A stretch of DNA of 12,280 nt from Clostridia bacterium (lineage in GTDB: Bacteria > Bacillota_A > Clostridia > Christensenellales > Borkfalkiaceae): assembly GCA_017621955.1 (NCBI GenBank), contig JAGASB010000271.1, positions 1-12,280 on the forward strand. Direction: 5' to 3'. The position numbers and the translations under genes were made by a program. Positions 1 through 7,200 of this stretch are shown piece after piece. The notes under the pieces are model-generated. The model did no database searches. It saw only the letters and a list, made by a program, of their open reading frames with translations, and was not told where the DNA came from. How positions within the stretch are numbered: the stretch's first letter is position 1; the number at the start of each line of letters is the position of its first letter.

Positions 1-41
1 AATAAAAAATTATTTTAAAGCAAAGAGAGATAAAAAAAGCC

Positions 42-70
42 TTGACTAAAAAAATAATTTGTCTTAAAAT
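42..70 (+). promoter_or_regulatory. Sigma-A promoter for prs
   Basis: A -35 box TTGACT at 42-47 and a -10 box TAAAAT at 65-70 are separated by exactly 17 bases. Transcription would start near 77, about 43 bases ahead of the prs start codon. The boxes are close to the housekeeping consensus. It probably drives prs and, by read-through of the weak hairpin at 1077-1103, pth and mfd as well. Confidence 0.8.
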
Positions 71-119
71 ATAGGTAAGTACTATATGTACACAAAGTTA
101 CATTAGGAGAAAAGAAAAA

Positions 120-1070
120 ATGATTACACACGGCAACCAAATTGAAGTTTTGGCAGGCAACTCGAACAGACCCTTGGCAGAAGCAGTAGCGGCTGAATTG
201 GGGTTACCATTAAGCAATGCAGAAGTCGGCAAGTTCTCTGACGGGGAAATAAGCATAACGCTTCCCCAAACGGTTAGGGGTAGGGACGTATTTATTATTC
301 AATCAACGTCAATTCCCGTAAACGATAACCTTATGGAACTGCTTATTATGATTGACGCTTGCAAGAGAGCATCGGCAGGTAGAATAACCGCAGTTATGCC
401 ATATTTTGGCTATGCAAGACAAGACAGAAAGGCTCGTCCCAGAGACCCGATTACAGCAAAGTTGGTTGCTGACATTTTAACAAGTGCGGGCGCTGACAGA
501 ATTTTAACGATGGATTTACACGCAGCACAAATTCAAGGCTTTTTCGATATTCCATTAGACCACCTTTACGGAGCACCGTTACTTGCAAAGTATTTTAAGA
601 AGAAAATGGATGAAAACTGGGTTGTTGTTTCCCCCGACGTTGGTTCGGTTGGTAGAGCAAGAAACTTTGCTTCAAGGGTAGACGCTTCACTTGCAATCGT
701 GGACAAACGTCGTCCTAAGGCAAACGCAATCGAAGTTATGAACGTTATCGGTGACGTTAAGGGTAAATCTTGCATAATGCTTGACGATATGATTGATACG
801 GCAGGTACGATTTGTCAAGGTGCACAAGCACTTGTAAATAACGGTGCAAAGGAAGTTTACGCTTGCTGTACACACGGTGTATTGAGTGGACCTGCAATGG
901 AACGACTTATTGCTTCACCGATTAAAGAAGTAGTAGTTTTAGATACGATTGACCTTCCTGACCACGTTAGAAACAATCCTAAGATTAAAGTTTTGTCGGT
1001 TGCAAAACTTATTGCAAAGGCAATCACGTCAATTTATTCAGACGCATCGCTTTCGGCAATTTACGAATAA
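120..1070 (+). CDS. prs: Ribose-phosphate pyrophosphokinase (PRPP synthase)
   Basis: This cytoplasmic enzyme transfers pyrophosphate from ATP to ribose 5-phosphate, giving PRPP for purine, pyrimidine, NAD, histidine and tryptophan synthesis. At 316 residues it has the usual length of a class I PRPP synthase. Visible family motifs are the ATP-binding flexible loop [11 protein letters not shown] near residues 94-104, the TMDLHA segment with H134 in the catalytic region, and the PRPP-binding loop [10 protein letters not shown] at residues 222-231. The start at 120 is set by AGGAG at 105-109, ten bases upstream. In Bacillus the order is glmU, prs, ctc, pth, fin, mfd. Here prs is followed directly by pth, so the neighbourhood fits although ctc and fin are absent. 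I see no anomaly in the gene. Confidence 0.98.
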   Translation: MITHGNQIEVLAGNSNRPLAEAVAAELGLPLSNAEVGKFSDGEISITLPQTVRGRDVFIIQSTSIPVNDNLMELLIMIDACKRASAGRITAVMPYFGYARQDRKARPRDPITAKLVADILTSAGADRILTMDLHAAQIQGFFDIPLDHLYGAPLLAKYFKKKMDENWVVVSPDVGSVGRARNFASRVDASLAIVDKRRPKANAIEVMNVIGDVKGKSCIMLDDMIDTAGTICQGAQALVNNGAKEVYACCTHGVLSGPAMERLIASPIKEVVVLDTIDLPDHVRNNPKIKVLSVAKLIAKAITSIYSDASLSAIYE

Positions 1071-1076
1071 TAAATT

Positions 1077-1103
1077 AAAAGCCGTTGTCAAAACGGCTTT
1101 TTT
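1077..1103 (+). terminator. Hairpin terminator after prs
   Basis: The stem AAAAGCCGTT pairs with AACGGCTTTT around a five-base loop, and the run of T continues to 1103. It has the form of a short rho-independent terminator. The pth ribosome binding site begins only four bases later, and I see no promoter between it and pth. It is therefore more likely to lower downstream expression than to stop it fully (inference). Confidence 0.8.
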
Positions 1104-1118
1104 AATGGAGACAAGGAT

Positions 1119-1691
1119 ATGAAACTTATCGTGGGGCTTGGTAACCCCGATGACAAATATAAAAACACCTTTCATAACTTAGGGTTTATGTGCGTTGATA
1201 AAGCAGCGCAATCGCTTGGCGTGTCGTTTAGTAAAAACAAGTGCCGTGCAGTTATTGCAGAAAGTAAAATCGGTGCTGAAAAGGTTATATTTGCTAAACC
1301 GCAAACGTATATGAATTTAAGTGGTGAAAGCGTAAGGGAACTTGTTTCTTTTTATAAAGTAAACTTATCCGACCTTATGGTAATCTACGATGATTTTGAC
1401 TTATATAAAGGTTTTTTGCGTATAAGGGAAAACGGTTCTGCTGGAACTCACAATGGTATGCGCAACATCGTTGAACTGTTAGGCAGTGGTAATTTTGCAC
1501 GAGTACGCATAGGCTTTAAGCCCGAAGGTGAATTTAAAATTCCGCTTATAAACTACGTTTTATCGGGAATAAGCGAAAGTGATAAACCTATTATGGAAAA
1601 GGCGATTGATGTAGGGGCATCTTGTGCGGTGGATTTTGCTAATGGAAAACCGCTACAAGAAATTATGCAAAAGTATAACGGCAAAGCATAA
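1119..1691 (+). CDS. pth: Peptidyl-tRNA hydrolase
   Basis: The enzyme cleaves the ester bond of peptidyl-tRNA released from stalled ribosomes, recycling tRNA. It has 190 residues, normal for bacterial Pth. Family motifs are in order: LIVGLGNP with N9 at the N-terminus, FHNLGF with the catalytic histidine at H19, KPQTYMNLSG near 60-69, DDFDL with D92, and GSAGTHNGMRN with N112. N9, H19, D92 and N112 correspond to the four residues regarded as the active site in E. coli Pth. In the usual TRHNVGF motif the arginine is phenylalanine here, a mild deviation. GGAG at 1107-1110 lies eight bases before ATG. The gene sits between prs and mfd, as in Bacillus, where the same gene is called spoVC. Confidence 0.97.
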   Translation: MKLIVGLGNPDDKYKNTFHNLGFMCVDKAAQSLGVSFSKNKCRAVIAESKIGAEKVIFAKPQTYMNLSGESVRELVSFYKVNLSDLMVIYDDFDLYKGFLRIRENGSAGTHNGMRNIVELLGSGNFARVRIGFKPEGEFKIPLINYVLSGISESDKPIMEKAIDVGASCAVDFANGKPLQEIMQKYNGKA

Positions 1692-1731
1692 TCGTATTAT
1701 CTAAAACCAAGCTATAATAAGGATTAGTATT

Positions 1732-4700
1732 ATGCTTGATAAAATTTTAAACTTAAAAAACGGCAACAATTCCGTAAAGGAATTCACCGATTGCATCCGC
1801 CAAGGTATACCTTCGGCGGTTTTCGGCGTTACGGACGCATTTAAAAATTATCTTCTTTCTGTTACTGATGAAAAGATTTTATATATTGTAAAAGACGCAA
1901 TAACCGCCCGTGTTACAGCACAAGCAGTAAACGAACTTTCGGGGAAAAAGGCCGTTTTCATTCCGCCCAAGGACGAAATTCTTTTAATAAATAAAGCCTT
2001 TTCAAAAGACAACACTTATCAGCGTATCCGTGCGCTTTCTGAAATTTCAACTGCCGATATAGTGATTGCAACTGCCGAAACGCTTATGCAAACTGCACCT
2101 AAAAAAATGCAGACGCTAACTATAAATAAGGACGGGGAAATAAGTCAAAGCGACGTTGTTTCAAAGCTTGTTGCGATGGGCTATGTAAGGGTAGATACGG
2201 TTGTCTCGGCAGGAACGTTTGCACTCCGTGGCGATATTCTTGACGTTTTTGCAACTAACGAAAACGCCCCCGTGCGCATAGATTTTTTTGGGGATACTGT
2301 TGAAGCGATTAAGCATTATGACCCCGATACTCGTGAAAATTTAGGATACGTTAATGGAATTTCAATACTTCAAGCGGTAGAATTTTCTTTTGCCGATGAC
2401 GATATGAACTTAATTAAAACGCATATTAAAGCTGAACTTAAAAAGGCGGATAGAGAACAGATTGTTCGTATGAAAGTGCTTGCGGACGACTTGTTTGTAG
2501 CGATGGAAAACCGTGATTTAGACTTGCTTAGCGCACTTTCTGTTTTATCTGTTGACTGTGCAAGTGTTTTTGACCTTATAGATAAAGACTGTGTCGTTAT
2601 CATTGACGAAGCAAAACGAGTAAAAGAACTTGGTGAACTAAACTTAACTGAGTTTTTAGAACGGTTTAACTCACTTTATCAAGCAGGTGAAGTGTTCTCT
2701 TTTGCAAAACGTGGCTTTTCGGATATAGAAACGCTTGCCGAAAGAATAAAAAACTATCGAAACGTTGCCGTACAGGCACTATCGACCGCAGTGCCGTTTT
2801 TCAATCCGCTAAAAATTATAAACCCAACGGTTGGCGGTGTTGCCGACTATCAACTTGATTTTAAGGAAGTTTTTACTGATATTGATAACTGGTTGCGTTC
2901 GGGCTATGCGGTAGTTGTTTGCACGGGCGACAAAAAACGTGCGGAAAATTTTAGTTATGAACTTTCTACTAAAGGCATTGCTTCGTCAATAGACGGGCAA
3001 ACTCTTAAAGGCGCTTGTATAACTACCGAAAAACTTTTGCGTGGGTTTATTTATCACGAAGAAAAAGTTGTCGTGCTAGGCAATGGCAATCTTTTTGCCA
3101 AGCCTGTTTCAGTACGAAAGCTAAAAACTAAAAAACAAACGTTCTTTACTGCGCCCGAAGTCGGCGATTACTGTGTGCACGAAGTTCACGGTATAGGTAG
3201 AGTGCTTGGCAATAAAAAGATATCCACAACCGAAGGCACGAAAGATTACGTTGCGGTAGAATATTCGGGTGGCGACATACTGTATATTCCGGTAGAGCAA
3301 ATGGATATACTTACCCGATATCTTGGCAGTGAAAAAAAACCAAGGCTGTCAAAGATAGGCGGTAAAGATTTTGAGCATATAAAAAAGCGTGTAAAAGAAA
3401 GCATAAAGAAGATGTCTTTCGACCTTAAAAAACTCTATCAAGAGCGTGATGAGTTAAAGGGATATAAATTTAGCGCTGATGACGAACTTCAATCGGTGTT
3501 TGAAAGTTCTTTCCCGTTTGAAGATACGCCCGACCAAGCAACCGCCAATGAAGATATTAAAAACGATATGACAAGCGGTAGGGTAATGGATAGGCTTGTT
3601 TGTGGTGACGTAGGCTTTGGAAAGACAGAAGTTGCGCTTCGTGCGGTGTTCCGTGCAATAGTAAACGGTAAACAAGCGTGTATGCTTGCACCGACAACCA
3701 TTTTAACCGAACAGCATTATAATACTGCGGTGGAAAGGTTTTCAGCGTTTGGTGTAAAAATTGCTTGTTTGAATAGGTTTAAAACGCCTAAACAACAAAA
3801 ACAAATTTTATCAGACCTTAAAGAAGGCAAGATTGATTTTATCATAGGCACGCATAGACTTCTCAGCAAGGACGTTGAGTTTAAGGATTTAGGACTTTTG
3901 GTGCTTGACGAAGAACAGCGTTTTGGCGTTGAGCATAAGGAAAAAATCAAGCTATTAAAGACTAACGTGGACGCAATAACGCTCACGGCAACGCCTATTC
4001 CAAGAACGCTACACATGTCGCTTTCGGGGATACGTTCAATAAGCACCATAAACACTCCACCAAAGAAAAGATTGCCCGTTCAAACGTACGTTACCGAAGA
4101 AACGGACGTTCTTATTAAGGACGCAGTAACTCGTGAGATTAATCGTGGTGGTCAAGCGTTTATACTATACAATAGAGTAGATAGCATATTTACTTTTGCC
4201 GATAGAATAAAACGCATTATGCCAAACCTTAGAATAACCGTCGTTCACGGACAAATGGAAGAGCGTGTTATGGAAAGTAACGTAATGGGCTTTTATAGGG
4301 GTGAAAGCGACGTTTTAATTTCCACAACCATAATTGAAAACGGTATAGACTTGCCCAAAGCAAACACGCTTATAGTAATAGACGCCGATAAACTTGGGCT
4401 TTCAACGCTCTATCAATTAAAGGGCAGGGTTGGTCGGTCGGATAGGCTTGCCTATGCGTACTTTACGTTTAAGAGAGAAAAAGTTTTATCCCAAACTGCT
4501 TTTGAAAGACTTAACGCAATTATTGAATTTACCGAAATGGGAAGTGGTATAAAAATTGCAATGCGTGACCTTGAAATTAGGGGCGCAGGCAATATTTTGG
4601 GTGCTGAACAGCACGGACATATGGAAAAAATAGGATACGAACTATATTCTAAGCTTTTGCGTGAAGAACTTTCGGGTGAAGAACAAGTAGTTCCCGAACT

Positions 4701-5130
4701 TGATATTCGTGTTACAGCATTTATTCCAGACGGATATATTGACAGTAACGTAACTCGTATGGACGCTTACAAAGAGATTGCAGAAATAAAATCTCTTGAA
4801 ACGGAAAAAGAGTTTAGACTTGCGATAGAAGACGCTTACGGTACTTTGCCACAAGAAGCGGATAATCTAATAAATATAGCCGTTGTTAAGTGGCTTGCAA
4901 CAAAACTTAAAGCCGTTCAAGTAAACGTAAGAAAAAGTGACGTCAATATAGTTTTCGGTTCTTTTAACGTGTTCGGTGAGCAAAAACTTCGTCGTGCGAT
5001 GGACGAATTTAGCGACGACGTGCGTATAAATATGGCTTCCGCCCCGACCATAGAGTTTAATAGAACGGACGAAAGCAACGAAGATATGCTCTACAAATTG
5101 AAAGAATTTTTAATAACGGCAACTGTTTAA
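1732..5130 (+). CDS. mfd: Transcription-repair coupling factor Mfd
   Basis: Mfd is an ATP-driven DNA translocase that removes RNA polymerase stalled at lesions and recruits UvrA for nucleotide excision repair. The 1132-residue length is typical. Residues up to about 400 match the UvrB-like module (for example the GYVRVDTVVSAGTFALRGDILDVF region, which is a hallmark). A CarD-like RNA polymerase interaction domain follows at about 475-550 (GDYCVHEVHGIGRV). The helicase core has Walker A GDVGFGKTE near 625-633, the DEEQ box near 726, TATPIPRTL near 748-756 and QLKGRVGRS near 894. The translocation (TRG) motif RGAGNILGAEQHGHM lies near 950, and a TRCF C-terminal domain fills about 1000-1132. AAGG at 1719-1722 precedes ATG, and pth ends 40 bases upstream, so the two are probably cotranscribed. 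No clear terminator follows. Confidence 0.98.
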   Translation: MLDKILNLKNGNNSVKEFTDCIRQGIPSAVFGVTDAFKNYLLSVTDEKILYIVKDAITARVTAQAVNELSGKKAVFIPPKDEILLINKAFSKDNTYQRIRALSEISTADIVIATAETLMQTAPKKMQTLTINKDGEISQSDVVSKLVAMGYVRVDTVVSAGTFALRGDILDVFATNENAPVRIDFFGDTVEAIKHYDPDTRENLGYVNGISILQAVEFSFADDDMNLIKTHIKAELKKADREQIVRMKVLADDLFVAMENRDLDLLSALSVLSVDCASVFDLIDKDCVVIIDEAKRVKELGELNLTEFLERFNSLYQAGEVFSFAKRGFSDIETLAERIKNYRNVAVQALSTAVPFFNPLKIINPTVGGVADYQLDFKEVFTDIDNWLRSGYAVVVCTGDKKRAENFSYELSTKGIASSIDGQTLKGACITTEKLLRGFIYHEEKVVVLGNGNLFAKPVSVRKLKTKKQTFFTAPEVGDYCVHEVHGIGRVLGNKKISTTEGTKDYVAVEYSGGDILYIPVEQMDILTRYLGSEKKPRLSKIGGKDFEHIKKRVKESIKKMSFDLKKLYQERDELKGYKFSADDELQSVFESSFPFEDTPDQATANEDIKNDMTSGRVMDRLVCGDVGFGKTEVALRAVFRAIVNGKQACMLAPTTILTEQHYNTAVERFSAFGVKIACLNRFKTPKQQKQILSDLKEGKIDFIIGTHRLLSKDVEFKDLGLLVLDEEQRFGVEHKEKIKLLKTNVDAITLTATPIPRTLHMSLSGIRSISTINTPPKKRLPVQTYVTEETDVLIKDAVTREINRGGQAFILYNRVDSIFTFADRIKRIMPNLRITVVHGQMEERVMESNVMGFYRGESDVLISTTIIENGIDLPKANTLIVIDADKLGLSTLYQLKGRVGRSDRLAYAYFTFKREKVLSQTAFERLNAIIEFTEMGSGIKIAMRDLEIRGAGNILGAEQHGHMEKIGYELYSKLLREELSGEEQVVPELDIRVTAFIPDGYIDSNVTRMDAYKEIAEIKSLETEKEFRLAIEDAYGTLPQEADNLINIAVVKWLATKLKAVQVNVRKSDVNIVFGSFNVFGEQKLRRAMDEFSDDVRINMASAPTIEFNRTDESNEDMLYKLKEFLITATV

Positions 5131-5281
5131 GATTAGCGTATCAAATTAGATTTAGTAAAACGGGTTTTTAATGTTAAGTAATTCATTAGTATTTTGCTAA
5201 GAAATTTGTTAATTTACATTTTAAAAATCGTTCTTAAAGTAAAAAAATGAGCATAAATATTTAATAATTATGTAAAATTTG
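5131..5281. other. AT-rich spacer after mfd, nothing recognised
   Basis: The bases between the mfd stop and the next promoter are very AT-rich. I find no convincing hairpin followed by a T run, no reading frame with a ribosome binding site and no RNA gene. How mfd transcription ends is not evident. Confidence 0.6.
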
Positions 5282-5311
5282 TTGACATCTCAACATTAAA
5301 AGTGGTATACT
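5282..5311 (+). promoter_or_regulatory. Strong sigma-A promoter for the leader and 89-residue protein
   Basis: A perfect -35 TTGACA at 5282-5287 and a -10 TATACT at 5306-5311 are separated by 18 bases. Transcription would start near 5318, giving a leader of about 190 nt before the start codon at 5512. This is one of the best consensus matches in the window and suggests high expression. Confidence 0.85.
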
Positions 5312-5317
5312 TATTCA

Positions 5318-5511
5318 CGATGTGAGTTTTGTCATATTAACTCATATTTTGTATATTTTATTTTACATATTGTTGTAAAAGGCATGCCTTTTACCGTTTT
5401 GTAACCAAAACGGTTTGGGTTTGTTAGAAAAATATACAGGTATGACAAATTTTACGTTAAAAGGAAAAAATAAGGTTGAATTAGTGGTTCAATCAAAGGA
5501 GGGTTTGTATA
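5318..5511 (+). ncRNA. Structured 5' leader RNA of unknown class
   Basis: The leader can fold into an extended domain. TTTGTCATA at 5328-5336 is the exact complement of TATGACAAA at 5441-5449. Inside it, TGTATATTTT at 5350-5359 is the exact complement of AAAATATACA at 5429-5438. Enclosed are three hairpins in a row: A at 5361-5380 (TTTTACA/TGTAAAA), B at 5375-5394 (a perfect 20-base palindrome) and C at 5393-5414 (ACCGTTTTG, loop TAAC, CAAAACGGT). A and B share 5375-5380 and so exclude each other; B and C share two bases. A further hairpin at 5323-5344 has a loop that contains most of the first long-range strand, so a pseudoknot is possible. I do not recognise a known riboswitch core. It could be a regulatory leader, an mRNA-stabilising structure or a processed small RNA. 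Confidence 0.55.
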
Positions 5512-5781
5512 ATGGCTGGTTTAGTTTTAAGTATCGTAGGTTTAGTTCTTGCTGTTGTTGGCAATTTCTTACCTTATAGCTTTGCTTTCTATCTTGTTGG
5601 TCTTATTGCAAGTATTGTTGGTCTTGTTCTCAGCGTTAAAGCTGGTAAAGTAAACAAGACTGGTTCTACTACCGCAGGTCTCGTTATCGGTATCATCGGT
5701 TTAGTACTTTCTGCAATTTTCTTCTTCAGCTGCGGTCTTTGCCAAATTTGTGTGCTTCTTGGCCTTGCTGCTGTTGCTTAA
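5512..5781 (+). CDS. Small three-helix membrane protein, DUF4190-like
   Basis: No enzymatic function is recognised. The 89-residue protein is nearly all hydrophobic, with membrane segments at about 2-20, 25-43 and 54-77 and a short basic linker (KVNKTGSTT) between the second and third. A 12-residue motif occurs three times: GLVLSIVGLVLA at 3-14, GLIASIVGLVLS at 30-41 and GLVIGIIGLVLS at 56-67, one per helix. This glycine/leucine pattern is typical of small DUF4190-type membrane proteins, which have no established role; the family assignment is by appearance only. The start is fixed by AAAGGAGGG, eight bases before ATG. With a near-consensus promoter, strong ribosome binding site and GGT/GTT/GCT/CTT-rich codons, it looks highly expressed. 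The structured leader and the terminator at 5802 make it a single-gene unit. Confidence 0.8.
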   Translation: MAGLVLSIVGLVLAVVGNFLPYSFAFYLVGLIASIVGLVLSVKAGKVNKTGSTTAGLVIGIIGLVLSAIFFFSCGLCQICVLLGLAAVA

Positions 5782-5801
5782 TGAGCAGAACAAAAACATT
5801 G

Positions 5802-5840
5802 TTAACAAAAAAGCGCATCGTTAGATGTGCTTTTTGTTAA
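5802..5840 (+). terminator. Rho-independent terminator after the 89-residue protein
   Basis: TTAACAAAAAAGCGCATC at 5802-5819 pairs with GATGTGCTTTTTGTTAA at 5824-5840 around the loop GTTA, giving 17 pairs with one bulged A and one G-T wobble. The T run lies within the 3' arm. The A-rich 5' arm would give a T run on the other strand too. Confidence 0.82.
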
Positions 5841-5880
5841 TTATGGTTAAATTGATAAAAAAATCAAAAGGAAAAAATTT

Positions 5881-7029
5881 ATGATTCCATCACCAAATTC
5901 CTTTTTTAATATATTTGGGCACGATTTGCCGTGGTACGGCGTGTTATTTGCCATAGGACTAGGCGTTGGCGGATTTGCTTCTTCTTTCCGCAGTAAAAGG
6001 AGAGGTATTGAACGGTTTGATTCTATTTGTTGTGCGGTTTACACCGGTATCGGTGGGTTGGTTGGCGCAAAACTTTTTGCGTGGATGACTTCGTTTGACG
6101 TAATTATAGTTTTATTTCAAAGGTTAGACGCTTTAACTGCTATTCAAGGCATAATGCAAGGCGGATTTGTTTTTTACGGTGGTCTAATTGGTGGGTTTAT
6201 AGGCTTAATTCTTTATTGCAAAGAATTTAAGTTACCTACGATTGACTTTTTAGACGTTTTTGCAGTAAGTGTTCCACTCGGACACGTTTTTGGCAGAATA
6301 GGTTGCTTTATGTCGGGGTGCTGTTACGGTATGCCTCACGATGGATTTTTGTCAGTAATTTACTTAGAAGGTATAACTGCCGATGTAAATGCCGTTGGAG
6401 TGCCACGTCTTGCCGTTCAACTTATCGAAGCGTTTAGTTTATTAGTGCTTTATATTATACTAGAAACCTGTTTTTATAAGACCAAAAGAAAGGGACTATG
6501 CACTTGCCTTTATATAATTGGATATTCTGCAATACGTTTTATACTTGAATATTTTAGGGGCGACCCAGCAAGGGGGTTCTTGCTTGGCATGACCACTTCT
6601 CAACTTATCAGTGTTCTTCTTGTTGCGACAATGGTTGTAGTTTTACTATATAACTGGTTTAAGAAAAAGTATGAAAACGGACGGCAAGGGTTTACAGACT
6701 CGGTTATGAGTACGGTTATCGGTGGATTAGGGTTTATCTTTTCACTGTTGCTCGTTATTTCGACGTCAAGTTTATCGTACGGTAAGTTCGGTGCAAACGT
6801 TGTTTATGTTGTAGGCGTAGCGTCGCTGTTATCTATCACAATTAATAAGGCAATCAAGAATTTTAAGGCGTGCTGTAAACTCAAAAAAGCCAACGAACAG
6901 TGCGATAAAAACACGTTTATATTCAGTTCTTGTGGTTTGGCGATTTCAGCAGTTGGACTAATTCTAACAACCGTTTCGATAGTGCTTATAATAGTTGGCG
7001 TTGCAACGATAGGACCTATCATAATTTAA
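5881..7029 (+). CDS. lgt: Prolipoprotein diacylglyceryl transferase, variant with C-terminal membrane extension
   Basis: Lgt is an integral membrane enzyme that moves the diacylglyceryl group of phosphatidylglycerol to the lipobox cysteine of prolipoproteins. Recognisable parts are LPWYGVLFAIGLG at 16-28, GGFVFYGGLIGG at 94-105, GHVFGRIGCFMSGCCYG at 134-150 and IRFILEYFRGD at 219-228. R139, R220 and E224 fit conserved residues of E. coli Lgt (R143, R239, E243). The positions of E. coli H103, N146 and E151 appear as Y99, C142 and C147, a variant I recall from other Lgt-like proteins. The core ends near 260, the normal family size; about 120 more residues add three hydrophobic segments (about 278-296, 306-322, 346-380). 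ATG 5881 is preceded by AAAAGG. A lipoprotein gene follows. It is probably an active Lgt, but activity is not certain given the changed residues. Confidence 0.88.
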   Translation: MIPSPNSFFNIFGHDLPWYGVLFAIGLGVGGFASSFRSKRRGIERFDSICCAVYTGIGGLVGAKLFAWMTSFDVIIVLFQRLDALTAIQGIMQGGFVFYGGLIGGFIGLILYCKEFKLPTIDFLDVFAVSVPLGHVFGRIGCFMSGCCYGMPHDGFLSVIYLEGITADVNAVGVPRLAVQLIEAFSLLVLYIILETCFYKTKRKGLCTCLYIIGYSAIRFILEYFRGDPARGFLLGMTTSQLISVLLVATMVVVLLYNWFKKKYENGRQGFTDSVMSTVIGGLGFIFSLLLVISTSSLSYGKFGANVVYVVGVASLLSITINKAIKNFKACCKLKKANEQCDKNTFIFSSCGLAISAVGLILTTVSIVLIIVGVATIGPIII

Positions 7030-7042
7030 AAAATGAAAATTT

Positions 7043-7084
7043 AAGCATAAAGGGATTCATTTCTCTTTGTGCTTTTTATTTTTT
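7043..7084 (+). terminator. Rho-independent terminator after lgt
   Basis: AAGCATAAAGGGA at 7043-7055 pairs over 13 positions, including two wobbles, with TCTCTTTGTGCTT at 7062-7074 across a six-base loop. TTTATTTTTT follows directly. Confidence 0.88.
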
Positions 7085-7128
7085 AGGCAGAAAAAGTTGA
7101 TTTAAGCAAGAAAAAACAAATAAAATGA

Positions 7129-7157
7129 TTGCAATTTTTTTCAATATAGTATATACT
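7129..7157 (+). promoter_or_regulatory. Sigma-A promoter for the lipoprotein gene
   Basis: TTGCAA at 7129-7134 and TATACT at 7152-7157 are separated by 17 bases. The start site would be near 7164, leaving a leader of about 37 nt. With the lgt terminator just upstream, this makes the lipoprotein gene an independent unit. Confidence 0.8.
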
Positions 7158-7200
7158 TTATGAGTATAATAAAAATGTTTCTTATTTTGGGAGATTATAT

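Noticed and set aside
3717..4055. Open reading frame of 112 codons on the minus strand inside mfd.
   Set aside because: It lies opposite well-conserved helicase motifs of mfd, has serine-rich shadow composition and no start signals.
5442..5579. A 45-codon open frame starting inside the structured leader and overlapping the 89-residue gene out of frame.
   Set aside because: It has no proper ribosome binding site, ends in a low-complexity cysteine run that is only the shadow of the real gene, and its first codons coincide with a pairing strand of the leader.
5834..5861. Possible lgt promoter (TTGTTA, 16 bases, TAAAAA).
   Set aside because: The -10 is poor, the spacing is short and the -35 lies within the terminator stem; it could be chance in AT-rich DNA.
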